NCBI RefSeq assembly: GCF_029688845.1 | Contig: NZ_JARUKW010000004.1 | Location: 1 to 64,000, forward strand | DNA: 64,000 nucleotides | Direction of reading: 5' to 3' | Source of the DNA: Natronococcus sp. A-GB1 | GTDB taxonomy: Archaea; Halobacteriota; Halobacteria; Halobacteriales; Natrialbaceae | In this document: positions 44,084 through 54,088 of the stretch, piece by piece | How the letters are laid out: each line of letters starts with the position of its first letter | How positions within the stretch are numbered: position 1 is the stretch's first letter | Notes under the pieces: model-generated | The model's input: the letters and a program-made list of their open reading frames with translations, nothing else | Told to the model about the DNA's origin: nothing | Databases searched by the model: none | Made by a program: the position numbers and the translations under genes

Positions 44084-45862
44084 ATGGCACACGACACCGA
44101 GGTTCTCGTACTCGGGGGCGGCTCGACCGGCTGTGGCATCGCCAGAGACCTGGCGATGCGCGGCCTCGAGGTCACGCTCGTCGAGCGAGGCAATCTGACC
44201 GACGGGACGACGGGCCGGATGCACGGCCTGCTACACAGCGGGGGACGATACGCGGTCTCGGATCAGGCCAGCGCGGTCGAATGTATCGAAGAGAACGAGA
44301 TCCTTCGGGAGATCGCCGGCCACTGCGTCGAGCTGACCGGCGGGCTGTTCGTCCAGCGCCCCGAGGACCCCGACGACTACTTTCGGGAGAAACTCGAGGG
44401 CTGTCGCGACTGCGACATTCCCGCGAGAGTTCTCTCGGGCCGAGAGGCCCGCGAGGTCGAACCATATCTCGCGAAAGACGTCAAGCGCGCGATTCAGGTG
44501 CCCGACGGAGCGGTCGATCCGTTCCGCCTGTGCGTCGCGAACGCGATCGACGCCGAGAACTACGGCGCCCGGATCGAGACCCACGCCGAAGTGATCGACC
44601 TGCTTCGAGACGGCGACGACATCTACGGCGTGACGGTGCGCCACGACTCCGGACCGGGCAAGCACACGCACAAGACGCCCGGAACGACCGAGGACATTAC
44701 CGCCGAGTACGTCGTCAACGCGACGGGCGCCTGGGCCGGCCAGATCGGCGCGATGGCCGACTTAGACGTCGAGGTCCGCCCCTCGAAGGGCGTGATGACG
44801 ATCATGAACGTCCGACAGGTCGACACGGTCATCAACCGCTGTCGGCCGAAGGGCGACGCCGACATCATCGTTCCCCACGAGACGACGGCGATTCTGGGCA
44901 CCACGGACGAAGAGGTCTCCGATCCCGACGACTACCCCGAGGAGAAGTGGGAGGTCGACATGATGATCGACACGCTCTCCGAGCTCGTGCCGATCCTCGA
45001 GGAGGCCCGAACGATCCGCTCGTTCTGGGGCGTCCGGCCCCTGTACGAGCCTCCAGGACGGGGGACGAAGGATCCCACCGACATCACGCGTGATTTCTTC
45101 CTGCTCGATCACGCAGAGCGCGACGGCGTCTCCGGGATGTCCAGTATCGTCGGCGGGAAGTTCACGACCTACCGGGCGATGGCCGAGGAGATCTCGAATC
45201 ACGTCTGTGACCAGCTCGGCGTTCGCGCCTCGTGTGCGACCGCCAAGGAGGCCCTGCCGGGCAGCGAGAACCTCGCCGTCCTCGAGGAAGGGATGGACGA
45301 CTTCGGGCTGCGCTCGCCGATCGCTCGCCGGAGCAAGCAACGTCTCGGGAGTCGGTCGCAGGAGGTCCTCGAGACGGACGACCCCAATCCAGTCGTCTGT
45401 CAGTGCGAGGGCGTCACGCGGGCCGAAGTGCAGGACGCGATCGAGCAGTCCGGCTCGGACCTCAATGCGGTCCGCATCCGGACCCGCGCGTCGATGGGTA
45501 ACTGTCAGGGCGGCTTCTGCTGTGCGAACATGGCCAACGAGCTCCATCCGGAGTACGACGAGGAAACGACCCGGGAAGCGCTCGACGAGCTGTTCCAGGA
45601 GCGCTGGAAGGGCGAACGTCACGCCCTCTGGGGGGAACAGCTCTCCCAGGCGATGCTCAACTACGCCCTGCACGCGACGACGATGAACCGGGACAACGAT
45701 CCCGCGAGCCGTACGGAGGGAGTCGACTACGGCGTGTTCGATTCGGGCGCACAGACCGCCTCGCCAGCACGCTCCGACGGCGGGAAGCGAACCGACGGTG
45801 GTGACCGAGCCGACGGTTCGCGATCCTCGTCAGATCTGAGATCTGACGGAGGTGAGCGCTGA
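44084..45862 (+). CDS. glpA: Glycerol-3-phosphate dehydrogenase subunit A
   Basis: This 592-residue FAD-linked subunit oxidises sn-glycerol 3-phosphate to dihydroxyacetone phosphate and passes electrons to the B and C subunits. GGGSTGCG at 11-18 is the FAD-binding loop. The C-terminal BFD-like domain has VCQCEG near 438 and GNCQGGFC near 472-480, giving four cysteines for a [2Fe-2S] cluster. The last 50 residues are a low-complexity Ser/Asp/Gly/Arg tail containing a DNA palindrome. The stop is 1 base before glpB. Confidence 0.93.
   Translation: MAHDTEVLVLGGGSTGCGIARDLAMRGLEVTLVERGNLTDGTTGRMHGLLHSGGRYAVSDQASAVECIEENEILREIAGHCVELTGGLFVQRPEDPDDYFREKLEGCRDCDIPARVLSGREAREVEPYLAKDVKRAIQVPDGAVDPFRLCVANAIDAENYGARIETHAEVIDLLRDGDDIYGVTVRHDSGPGKHTHKTPGTTEDITAEYVVNATGAWAGQIGAMADLDVEVRPSKGVMTIMNVRQVDTVINRCRPKGDADIIVPHETTAILGTTDEEVSDPDDYPEEKWEVDMMIDTLSELVPILEEARTIRSFWGVRPLYEPPGRGTKDPTDITRDFFLLDHAERDGVSGMSSIVGGKFTTYRAMAEEISNHVCDQLGVRASCATAKEALPGSENLAVLEEGMDDFGLRSPIARRSKQRLGSRSQEVLETDDPNPVVCQCEGVTRAEVQDAIEQSGSDLNAVRIRTRASMGNCQGGFCCANMANELHPEYDEETTREALDELFQERWKGERHALWGEQLSQAMLNYALHATTMNRDNDPASRTEGVDYGVFDSGAQTASPARSDGGKRTDGGDRADGSRSSSDLRSDGGER
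45828..45848 (+). repeat. Perfect 21-base palindrome before glpB
   Basis: The arms CGTCAGATCT (45828-45837) and AGATCTGACG (45839-45848) are exact reverse complements around a single central G. It lies in the low-complexity 3' end of glpA, 15 bases upstream of the glpB ATG at 45864. In RNA it would form a 10-bp hairpin with too small a loop to close fully; as DNA it is a good dyad. Confidence 0.6.
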
Positions 45863-45863
45863 G

Positions 45864-47150
45864 ATGGCGATCACCGACGACGTCCTCGTGATCGGTGGCG
45901 GGATCGCGGGCGCGACGGCGGCCCTCGCCGCTGCCGGGGAGGGCGCCGACGTCAGACTCGTCACCCACAAGCAGAGCACCCTCCGGAACGCCAGCGGGCT
46001 GATCGACGTACTGGGCTACACTCACGAGGGCGAGGGCCCGATCGTCGACCCGCTCGAGCGACTCGAGGAGCTCCCGAAGGGCCACCCCTACGAGCGAGTC
46101 GGCGCCGAGGCGGTCCGCGACGCGCTTTCGTTTTTCGACGCGGTCGCCGGCGACGCCTACGCCGGCAGCCACACCGACTCGAACGCGCTCGTGCCGACCC
46201 ACGGCGGCACCGTCAAACCCACGGCGCGATACCCCGTCTCGACGGCCGCCGGGCTGGCGAGCGACCCAAAGGATACGCTGCTGGTCGGCTTCGAGACGCT
46301 AACCGATTTCGACGCCCCGCTTGCGGCCTCCCACCTCGAGGCCGCGGGCGCGCCGTTTTCGGCCCGCGGCGTCACCCTGCAGTTCCCCGGGATCGTCCGG
46401 GATGACGCGAAGCTCACGCGGTACGCCCACTTGCTCGATCACGAGGAGTCCGTCTCGACGGGGTCGGGCGACCGATCCGCCCGCGAGGCCCTCGCCTCGA
46501 TCGTGAAACCGCACCTCGAGGGCGAGTCCCGCGTCGGTTTCCCCGCCCTCCTGGGTGACGAACACGCCGCCGAGGTCCGGGCCGATCTCGCCGAGTCGCT
46601 GGGCGCCGACGTCTTCGAGGTCCCGATGGGGCCACCGAGTTTGCCGGGGATGCGCCTCGAGGACCTGCTGTACGACGCGCTCGAAGACGCCGGCGTTCGC
46701 GTAACCTCGGGCGTGCCGGTGGTCGGCTACGAGATCGACGAAGCCGGCGCGATCGATCACGTACTCGTTGACCGCCACGGTCAGGAGATCCCCCACGAAG
46801 CGAGCCAGTACGTGCTCGCGACGGGCGGGCTCGTCGGCAAGGGCGTCCGCAGCGAGCGCGACCGGGTGTTCGAGCCGATCTTCGACTGTTACGTGCCACA
46901 CGCCGACGACCGCTACGACTGGTTCGTCAATGACGTCTTCGGCGAGCAACCGTACGCCCGCTTCGGGCTGGTTCCGGATCGGGAGCTGCGGCCCCTCGGC
47001 GCCGACGAAGAGCCCGAGTTTGCCAACCTGCGGGCGGCGGGGGCGGTGCTGGGCGGCTACGACTACGCGGCCGAGAAGTCGGGCGCCGGCGTCTCGCTTG
47101 CGACGGGGTACGTCGCTGGCGGTCGAGCCGGCGCGGAGGCGAGCGAATGA
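45864..47150 (+). CDS. glpB: Glycerol-3-phosphate dehydrogenase subunit B
   Basis: This 428-residue flavoprotein is the second subunit of the anaerobic-type glycerol-3-phosphate dehydrogenase complex, transferring electrons between GlpA and GlpC. VLVIGGGIAGATAA at 7-20 is the dinucleotide-binding loop, and NASGLIDVLGY and LPGMRLEDLLYDAL are family features. The start is the ATG at 45864, 1 base after the glpA stop; an alternative four codons upstream overlaps glpA. The gap to glpC is about 100 bases. Confidence 0.92.
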   Translation: MAITDDVLVIGGGIAGATAALAAAGEGADVRLVTHKQSTLRNASGLIDVLGYTHEGEGPIVDPLERLEELPKGHPYERVGAEAVRDALSFFDAVAGDAYAGSHTDSNALVPTHGGTVKPTARYPVSTAAGLASDPKDTLLVGFETLTDFDAPLAASHLEAAGAPFSARGVTLQFPGIVRDDAKLTRYAHLLDHEESVSTGSGDRSAREALASIVKPHLEGESRVGFPALLGDEHAAEVRADLAESLGADVFEVPMGPPSLPGMRLEDLLYDALEDAGVRVTSGVPVVGYEIDEAGAIDHVLVDRHGQEIPHEASQYVLATGGLVGKGVRSERDRVFEPIFDCYVPHADDRYDWFVNDVFGEQPYARFGLVPDRELRPLGADEEPEFANLRAAGAVLGGYDYAAEKSGAGVSLATGYVAGGRAGAEASE

Positions 47151-47250
47151 CGGCGACCGCGGCGGCGAGGACAGTGACGACAGCCGACCCGAGCGTCTCG
47201 AGGAGCGCGGACGACGCGAACGAACGAAACCGACCGACACTGGTGATTCG

Positions 47251-48603
47251 ATGAGTGACGCAGAACAGCCGATGGACGATCACGTACCGGGCGAGGAACA
47301 GGGATTCGAGCCGATCGAGGTGTTTCCCGAGGCCGAGGATATGGACCTTCGGCCGGGCGCCGACAACTGTTACAAGTGCTCGACCTGCGACACGAACTGT
47401 CCCGTCGCCGAGGTCGACGACGAGTTCCCCGGACCGAAGTTCCAGGGCCCCGAGCAGTGGCGGCTCAAACGCCAGGAGGACCACGACATCGACGAATCGG
47501 TGATGAAGTGTTCGAACTGCATGCGCTGTGACAGCGCCTGCCCCTCCGAGGTGCCCCTCTCCCAGATGCACAACACGGCGCGAGCCGAGTACGTCGAGGA
47601 GAACATGAGCAAGCTCTCCCGGGAGTACTGGCGCAACCGGATGCTCTCGAACTACCGGAAGCTCGCGCCGCTGGCGGCGACGTTCCCGCGGACCGCCAAC
47701 TTCGTGATGGGGCTCTCGGCCACCCAGTGGATGGGCGAGAAGGTGATGGGAATCGCGAGCGAGCGCGAGTTTCCCGAGTTCGCCACCCAGACCTTCAGAG
47801 CGTGGTGGACCGAACGCGGCGGCAACGACACCTCGAGGGAGCGAGCGCGGGCGGCGCGAGCGAGACGCGGCGAGGAGACCGAAAATCCCCACAAGCGGAT
47901 CGCCTACTTCCACGGCTGTTACTCGAACTACAACACACCGGAGGTCGCGAAGGCGCTCGTCCGGGTCTACGAACACCTCGGCTACGCGGTGATGGTCCCC
48001 GAGCAGTCCTGTTCCGGGACGCCGATGTTCGCCAACGGGATGCTCGAGGATGCCCGCCGAGCGGCCGAGACCAACGTCCGTGAACTCGCCGACGCGATCG
48101 AGAACGGCGCCGATATCGTCGCCTCCTGTAGCTCGTGTTCGATGTCGATCCGCCAGGAGTACCCCGAGCTGTTCGACTTCGAGGGCACCGAGGGCGTCGC
48201 TGCCAACACCTGGGACGCCGTCGAATATCTCCGGGTCCACGAGGATCTGAAAGACGAACTCGAGGGCACCGCTGTCGACGCCGAGTTCGCCTACCACGCG
48301 CCCTGTCACGCCCGCAACCAGGGACTCGACGGCCAGACCGTCGAGGTGCTGAGCGCGATCGACGGGATCGACGTCGAGGACGTCGGCGACTCCTGTTCGG
48401 GCATCTCCGGGACGTACGGCTGGAAGGAGGAGAACTACGAAACCTCCATGAAGATCGGCGAGGAGATGTTCGAGCACATGGAGGACGCGGAAGCGACGAC
48501 CGGGCTCACGGAGTGTCCGACCTGTTCGATGCAGATGGGCCACGGCACCGGCTACGAGATCACCCACACCCTCGAGGTCCTCGAGGCCGCGCTCGTCGAC
48601 TGA
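47251..48603 (+). CDS. glpC: Glycerol-3-phosphate dehydrogenase subunit C
   Basis: This 450-residue iron-sulfur subunit anchors the complex and delivers electrons to the quinone pool. Two 4Fe-4S motifs appear near the N-terminus (CYKCSTCDTNCP near 42-53 and CSNCMRCDSACP near 87-98), then two CCG domains: HGCYSNYNTPEV with EQSCSG and SCSSCSMS, and APCHARNQG with SCSGISG and TECPTCSMQ. A longer open frame reaches back into glpB but is out of register with gene order; the ATG at 47251 is preferred. Its stop overlaps the next start. Confidence 0.92.
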   Translation: MSDAEQPMDDHVPGEEQGFEPIEVFPEAEDMDLRPGADNCYKCSTCDTNCPVAEVDDEFPGPKFQGPEQWRLKRQEDHDIDESVMKCSNCMRCDSACPSEVPLSQMHNTARAEYVEENMSKLSREYWRNRMLSNYRKLAPLAATFPRTANFVMGLSATQWMGEKVMGIASEREFPEFATQTFRAWWTERGGNDTSRERARAARARRGEETENPHKRIAYFHGCYSNYNTPEVAKALVRVYEHLGYAVMVPEQSCSGTPMFANGMLEDARRAAETNVRELADAIENGADIVASCSSCSMSIRQEYPELFDFEGTEGVAANTWDAVEYLRVHEDLKDELEGTAVDAEFAYHAPCHARNQGLDGQTVEVLSAIDGIDVEDVGDSCSGISGTYGWKEENYETSMKIGEEMFEHMEDAEATTGLTECPTCSMQMGHGTGYEITHTLEVLEAALVD

Positions 48604-49763
48604 TGAACCTCGAGGAGCGCATCGCCAGACGACGATCCGCGCACCGAACGAGCGCGTTCGTCGTCAACCGTAACCACCTCAGTCCGGTCGTCCACCGCGC
48701 GGAACCAGTAGGACGAGGCCCCGTGCTCGAGCAGCTTCTGGACGCGCTCGAGCCGGTGTTCGACGACGAATTACCCGAGTCGGCCGCACTCGTCGGGCCG
48801 GCGGGAGCCGGCACGTCTGCGATCGTGACGGCGCTGTTCGACGCGCTGAACGAACGGCTCGGCGAGCCGACCCGAACGATCGGCACGACGACCCGGGCCG
48901 GCAGCCCCGGGACGATGACGTGGTTCGTCTATGTCGACACCCGCCGCGTCGGAAGCCCCTTCGCGTTCTACCGGACCGTGCTCTCGATGATCTCCCAGAA
49001 CTCGGTCCCCGAGAGCGGCGTCGGGACCGACGACCTGCGGGAGCGACTCCGTAGCCAACTCTCGCGACCGGACCGGGGGGCCGTCGTTGCCGTCGATCAC
49101 CACGACGAGCCCGAGACGCTCTCGTACGATCGTGTTCGCGAACTCGTCGAACCGGTAAGCGAGAACGTCGCGACGCTCGCCGTCGGCCAGCACGAGCCAG
49201 CGGACTGGCGCGGGACGACGGTGACGGTCCCGGCCTACCGTCATCACGAACTCGTCGACGTCCTCACCGATCGAACGTCGACGGGGCTAACGGCGGGCGC
49301 GCTCGATCACGAAACCGTCCGCGAGATCGCGATCTGGGCCGACGGCAACGCCCACGACGCCCTCGCGGCGCTGTTCGGCGCCGCGGTGCTGGCCGGCGAG
49401 GACGACGCGGATCGGATCGAGCGCTCTCACCTCGAGCGGGCGATGGACGACGTTCCCGATGCCGGCGTCCACGTCGACCGGGCGCTCTCGCTGTCGGAGA
49501 CGCGCCAGCGGGTGCTGTGTGACCTGATCGCCGTCGACGCGGCCGATAGGCCTATCCGCGAGGTCGCAACCGAAATCGCGGATCGGTCGGGGCTGACCGC
49601 CGGAACGGTCAAGCGATTCCTGTACGAACTCGCCGATCGGGGCGTCATCGAACGACTGCCGTTGCCGACGACCGGGAGCGGGCGCCGTCCGAGCACGGTG
49701 GTTCCCCGGTTTCCGACGATCGCGTTCCGAGCGCTGGCCGCGACCGACGGCGAGTCGTCGTGA
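48603..49763 (+). CDS. Orc1/Cdc6-like AAA+ protein with degenerate Walker motifs
   Basis: This 386-residue protein looks like an Orc1/Cdc6 relative: an N-terminal RxxxRRSAHRTSAF helix, an AAA+ core and a C-terminal winged helix (VLCDLIAVDAADRPIREVATEIADRSGLTAGTVKRFL). The Walker A loop is GPAGAGTS (65-72), with threonine where the essential lysine should be, and the Walker B region AVVAVDHHDE lacks the usual DE pair. ATP hydrolysis is therefore unlikely. Its ATG overlaps the glpC TGA (TGATG), so it is read with the glycerol operon. It could be a DNA-binding regulator derived from an initiator. Confidence 0.75.
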   Translation: MNLEERIARRRSAHRTSAFVVNRNHLSPVVHRAEPVGRGPVLEQLLDALEPVFDDELPESAALVGPAGAGTSAIVTALFDALNERLGEPTRTIGTTTRAGSPGTMTWFVYVDTRRVGSPFAFYRTVLSMISQNSVPESGVGTDDLRERLRSQLSRPDRGAVVAVDHHDEPETLSYDRVRELVEPVSENVATLAVGQHEPADWRGTTVTVPAYRHHELVDVLTDRTSTGLTAGALDHETVREIAIWADGNAHDALAALFGAAVLAGEDDADRIERSHLERAMDDVPDAGVHVDRALSLSETRQRVLCDLIAVDAADRPIREVATEIADRSGLTAGTVKRFLYELADRGVIERLPLPTTGSGRRPSTVVPRFPTIAFRALAATDGESS

Positions 49764-49881
49764 GCAACTCCGTCGGATAGCGGGGTCAGCAGGGTCGCAG
49801 CGGGACACGTCCGACGATCGCGTCGATGGCGAGCACGTAGCGAAGGAGCTTCTCACTCGAGCCAACGGAAAAGGGGCGAAG

Positions 49882-52872
49882 TCAGTCCGCGAGTCCGGCC
49901 GCAGTCGGGACGAGCGAGCCGGCGGTATCGTCGTCGGCGTCCTCGTCGTTATCGTCGGCGTCAGCGGTGCCGTCGTCATCGTTCTCGTCGACGTCAGCGG
50001 TGTCGGCGTCCTCACCATCGTCGGCGGTGTCGACGTCATTGTCCTCGGCAGCGCCCGCATCGTCAGCGCCGTTCTCGGTATCATCGGTTTCGTCATCGGC
50101 TGCGGTATCGTCGGTGTCCTCGAGTTCCGTCTCCTCGAGGTCGACTTCGACGGTGTCACCCTCGATGACCGCGCTCTCGGAAACCTCGAGGGCGCCCTGC
50201 TGGGGCGTCTCGCCCTCGACGGTCACGGTGTAGTCGTCGACGGCCTCGACGGCGCTCTCGGTGTAGCCGTCCTCGACGTCGAGTTCGTCGTCGGTCGCGT
50301 ACGGCACCGTCAGCTCGAACTCGCCGTCCTCGTCGACCTCGGCGTCCTGCTCGTAGGTAAACGTGCCGCGGTCGACGCCGGAGTCGAGCTCGAGTTCGGC
50401 GGTCACCGCCGTCCCCTCGTCGGCGTCGGCGGTGCCGGCGATCGTCGCACCCTCGACGCGTTCGTAGGTCTTGACGCCCGCACCCTCGCGCTCGTCGATG
50501 TACTCGACCTCGACGTCGGGGCTCTGCTCGAACTGCGAGAGCTGGATCTCCGTCTGCTGGTCGAGGGGCTGGTTGATCGCGACCTGGTGCTGGCCGGTCT
50601 CGTCGGTGAGCACCTGGTCGGTCTCGGGATCAATCAGCGCGTAGCTGACGAACCCGGCCGTGCGCTGGTCGTTCTCGTGGACGAGCCGATAGTTCTCCAT
50701 CCCCGCGGCGTCGTCGAAGTAGAGACCCGCGACCATCGTCTCCTCGTAGGGGACCTCGAGGCGCTCGTCGACGTCCTCGCGGTCGATCTCCTCGCCGGGC
50801 TCGACGTCGGGCGTGACGTAGTGGTCGTAGTCGGGACCCGACCAGGCGGTCATCGCGCTGAACTTCCCGCCCGCCATCTGGTCGTCGATCATCACGTACC
50901 GCATCTGCTCGTCGGCGTCGTCGTCGACCGCCGCCTCGAGCTCTTCGAGCGGACGGACGTTGTCGTCGTCGTCCAGTGGGTCCTCGCCGGCCGCGATCGC
51001 CTCGAGGATCAGCTCGGCCTCCCGTTCCGACTCGGCGGTCAGGAACGCCGAGGCGGTCTCGGCGTTCTGCTGGAACGGGTTCGAGTGGGGGATCCGCTCG
51101 GCCTGGGTCGTGATCAGGTGGCCGTAGTCCCACCAGGACATCACGCCGTAGGCGCCGTCGGGATAGTCGAAGTCCCCGCCGTCGGGGTAGTCGTAGCTGC
51201 CGTAGTACTCGAGTTCGTCGGCGTAGTCGGCGCCGCCGTAGTTACCCGGCTCGGGCGTGTTCGACTCGAGCCAGTGGGTCGACTCCTCCCAGACCATCGC
51301 GTCGGGGTGTGGCCCGGTGGCCTCGCCGCGGTCGACCGCGGTGTCGCCGTCGGCGGCGACGACGGGCAACAGCGGCGCGAACAGGAGCAGAACGACCACG
51401 AGCAGGATGATGAGCTGGTAAGTTTCGACTCCCTCGAGCGAGCGCGCGCCGCGCTGGAGGTCGAGGTCGAACAGCCGTAGGACGTCGGCGACGAAGACGG
51501 CGTTGACCACGGCGACCGCGAGCACGAGGTAGTACGAGAAGCGGATCTGGGTTGCGGACATGCTGATCAGGAACAGCGACCAGACGAGGATCAGCGTGTA
51601 CTCCGCGCGGTACTCGCGGCCGAACAGCGGTCGGACGACCAGCAGCGCGAGTCCGGCGAGCATCGTGTAGAAGGCGGTGCCGAACTCGCCGAAGACGTGG
51701 GCCGTGAAGTCGTCGGGCGGCTGGGCCTCCTGGATCGTCAGCGTCCCCGCATCGGGGTCGAGCGGGATGAGCCGTCCAGTGAGGTTTCCGATGAGCGTGT
51801 CGTAGAAGTCAGGCAAGACGAGCCACATGACCGCGAACGCGCCGACGATCAGCGCGGCGATCGCGCCCGGGTAGATTCGGCGATCGATCCCGCGGGCATC
51901 CCACTGGCGGGCGAACCAGGCCATAAACAGACAGCCGGCGGCGACCAGCGCGGCGGTGCCCGGCTGGAGGTAGCCGAAGCTCGTGACGCTCGTGCCGGGC
52001 TCCTCGATCAGGAGGGCGGTCGCGACCGCGGTCACGCCGAGCGAGACGGCGCCGACGAACGCGACGTGATCGGGGGAGATCCCACGGACGTAGTCGAGAC
52101 AGAGCTGGACCGCGAAGAAAACGCCGAAGATCCCGATCAGGACGACGCCGGGCGGCCAGACCCAGATGTACAGCGCGAGCGCGACCCCCGCCAGCGCGGC
52201 GTAGATCGTCGGTTGTCGGAGCGCGTCCCAGTTCTTGTCGGCGACGAGTTCGTAGATCGGCTGCTCGCGCTCGGCGACCCGCAGTGCGGCCATCATCGCG
52301 AGGACGGCGATCGCCATGAACAGCACCTCTGCGACGTGGTGTTGAAGCTGACCCGCGGTGGTTCGCGTGAGGAACTGGCCGGGCGCGAGCGCCAGCAGGA
52401 CGACGGCGACGAGTCCGCCGACGGTCCCGCCCAGCCGTCGGCCGAGATAGAAGACGGGGACCGCGACCAGCGCCGCCATCGCCGGCACCGAGAGCAGCGA
52501 GACGGTGTAGAGCGTGCTCGAGGAGGGATCCCCGAGACCGACGATCATCGCGGCGGTGACGATCAGCTGGTCGAAGAGGGTCCCGAACTGACCGACGTAG
52601 TTGCCCGTCGGGAACCCGGTCCAGACCTCGTACGGCATCGTCCAAGGGTAGTTCTCGGCGGTCCACTGGATCGTCCGCCAGTGATACCAGGAGTCGACGC
52701 CCGCGAGCGCGGGGGTGCCGTCATCGGTGACGAAGGCCTCGTATGACTGCGTCCGAACCCAGAACATAAACAGCATCACAGCCCCGACGACCGGGACGTG
52801 GTACCACTCCGCCCACGAGCCGAGGACGGACGATTCCGTCCGCTCCTCGGCTCGCTCGGTCTCCGTACTCAT
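49882..52872 (-). CDS. aglB: Oligosaccharyltransferase AglB
   Basis: This 996-residue membrane enzyme transfers lipid-linked glycans to Asn of Asn-X-Ser/Thr in surface proteins such as the S-layer. About 13 N-terminal membrane segments (to about residue 480) include the metal-binding loop LAGVDSWYHWR. The acceptor-serine pocket motif WWDYG is at about residues 578-582 in the extracytoplasmic domain, and a beta-sandwich region follows. The C-terminal 90 residues are extraordinarily acidic and Asp/Thr-rich (TADVDENDDDGTADADDNDE), then a short hydrophobic end. The neighbouring transferase genes are its glycan assembly partners. Confidence 0.94.
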   Translation of the reverse strand: MSTETERAEERTESSVLGSWAEWYHVPVVGAVMLFMFWVRTQSYEAFVTDDGTPALAGVDSWYHWRTIQWTAENYPWTMPYEVWTGFPTGNYVGQFGTLFDQLIVTAAMIVGLGDPSSSTLYTVSLLSVPAMAALVAVPVFYLGRRLGGTVGGLVAVVLLALAPGQFLTRTTAGQLQHHVAEVLFMAIAVLAMMAALRVAEREQPIYELVADKNWDALRQPTIYAALAGVALALYIWVWPPGVVLIGIFGVFFAVQLCLDYVRGISPDHVAFVGAVSLGVTAVATALLIEEPGTSVTSFGYLQPGTAALVAAGCLFMAWFARQWDARGIDRRIYPGAIAALIVGAFAVMWLVLPDFYDTLIGNLTGRLIPLDPDAGTLTIQEAQPPDDFTAHVFGEFGTAFYTMLAGLALLVVRPLFGREYRAEYTLILVWSLFLISMSATQIRFSYYLVLAVAVVNAVFVADVLRLFDLDLQRGARSLEGVETYQLIILLVVVLLLFAPLLPVVAADGDTAVDRGEATGPHPDAMVWEESTHWLESNTPEPGNYGGADYADELEYYGSYDYPDGGDFDYPDGAYGVMSWWDYGHLITTQAERIPHSNPFQQNAETASAFLTAESEREAELILEAIAAGEDPLDDDDNVRPLEELEAAVDDDADEQMRYVMIDDQMAGGKFSAMTAWSGPDYDHYVTPDVEPGEEIDREDVDERLEVPYEETMVAGLYFDDAAGMENYRLVHENDQRTAGFVSYALIDPETDQVLTDETGQHQVAINQPLDQQTEIQLSQFEQSPDVEVEYIDEREGAGVKTYERVEGATIAGTADADEGTAVTAELELDSGVDRGTFTYEQDAEVDEDGEFELTVPYATDDELDVEDGYTESAVEAVDDYTVTVEGETPQQGALEVSESAVIEGDTVEVDLEETELEDTDDTAADDETDDTENGADDAGAAEDNDVDTADDGEDADTADVDENDDDGTADADDNDEDADDDTAGSLVPTAAGLAD

Positions 52873-53017
52873 TAGGTTTCACGAGAGGGAAGCCACGAAT
52901 AAGCTTTCTCATACCACCCAGATTATTTTACATTCATATTCAGTGGATAGTTCTACTCGATCGGGGTCCGAGACCGACGACAAAGTTTATTCTCCCCTCA
53001 TCGAAACGGGTCTCCCG

Positions 53018-53977
53018 ATGAAGGTCTCCGCCGTCGTCTGTACGTACGCGATGGAGCGCTACGACGTCTTCTTGGAGTGTGTCGACAGCGTTCTCGCACA
53101 GACGTACGACGACCTCGAGGTCGTCGTCGTCGTCGACGGCAACGAGGCCGTCTACGAGCGCGTCCGCGAGGAGTACGGGGACCACGAGGACGTCGTCCTC
53201 CACTGCAACGACGAGAACCGGGGGATCTCCTACAGCCGCACGCGGGGCGCCGAGATCGCCAGCGGCGAGGTCGTCGCGTTCATCGACGACGACGCGGTCG
53301 CCGAGCCCGACTGGATTGCGGAGTTGGCCCGGGTCTACGAGGAGACCGACGCCATCGCGGTCGGGGGGCACGCGAAACCCGACTGGGTGGCCGAGAAACC
53401 CGACTTCTTCCCCGCGGAGTTCTACTGGCTCGTCGGCTGCGACGAGCGGGGGATGGGCGAACACATGGCGGAACTGCGCAACACCTACGGCTCGAACATC
53501 TCCTTTCGCCGGGACGTCTTCCTCGAGGTCGGCGGCTACGACGAGAACACGGGCCGGAAGGGCGACCGCCACATCCAGGCCCACGAGGCCCCGGTCTGTA
53601 TCCGTATGGCCAACAGGTACGGCAAGGGCGTGATCTACAACACCGACGCCGTCGTCAACCACAAGCTGTTCGAGTACCGCGGCGACTTCCGATGGCTCGT
53701 CTTCCGCTCGTTCTGGCAGGGGTACTCGAAACGGATCATGGACCTCCTGTTGCCCGAAGCCGCGGGCGACAAAAACGAGTATCTCCGACAGCTTATGCTC
53801 GAGTTCGTCCCCTCGCGGCTCCGGGACCTTGGACGTGAACCCTCGAGCGCGAAGGTTAAACAGCTGGTCGCAATCTTCGTCTTCACCGCAGCGGTCGGTT
53901 TCGGCTACCTGTACGGACTCGTGCAGTCCGACGACGCGCTCGTTCGCGAGGAGCTCGAAGACGCGTCGGCCGCCTGA
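53018..53977 (+). CDS. aglG: Family 2 glycosyltransferase, AglG-like
   Basis: From the ATG at 53018 the product has 319 residues. It has a GT-A fold glycosyltransferase domain (MKVSAVVCTYAMERYDVFLE, NRGISYSRTRGAE, and the metal motif DDDA near 91-94) and ends with a membrane segment LVAIFVFTAAVGFGYLYGL. This layout matches AglG, which adds a hexuronic acid to the dolichol-linked glycan in Haloferax. It is divergent from aglB across about 145 bases. The sugar added here is not certain. Confidence 0.85.
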   Translation: MKVSAVVCTYAMERYDVFLECVDSVLAQTYDDLEVVVVVDGNEAVYERVREEYGDHEDVVLHCNDENRGISYSRTRGAEIASGEVVAFIDDDAVAEPDWIAELARVYEETDAIAVGGHAKPDWVAEKPDFFPAEFYWLVGCDERGMGEHMAELRNTYGSNISFRRDVFLEVGGYDENTGRKGDRHIQAHEAPVCIRMANRYGKGVIYNTDAVVNHKLFEYRGDFRWLVFRSFWQGYSKRIMDLLLPEAAGDKNEYLRQLMLEFVPSRLRDLGREPSSAKVKQLVAIFVFTAAVGFGYLYGLVQSDDALVREELEDASAA

Positions 53978-54088
53978 GCGGGCTCGAGCCACGTCGATCG
54001 ACGAGAAGTGCGGAGCCACGGGAATCCGCGGTCGAACGGACCGAGAGACGCCCGAAAGCATTTGCGGGAAAACGGGAAACGACACCCG

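Noticed and set aside
46768-47250. Upstream extension of glpC into glpB
   Set aside because: The N-terminal 160 residues would be Arg/Ser-rich shadow sequence of glpB; the conserved family start is at 47251.
49900-50170. GTCGTC-rich repetitive stretch
   Set aside because: This encodes the acidic Asp/Thr tail of AglB; no separate repeat element is needed.
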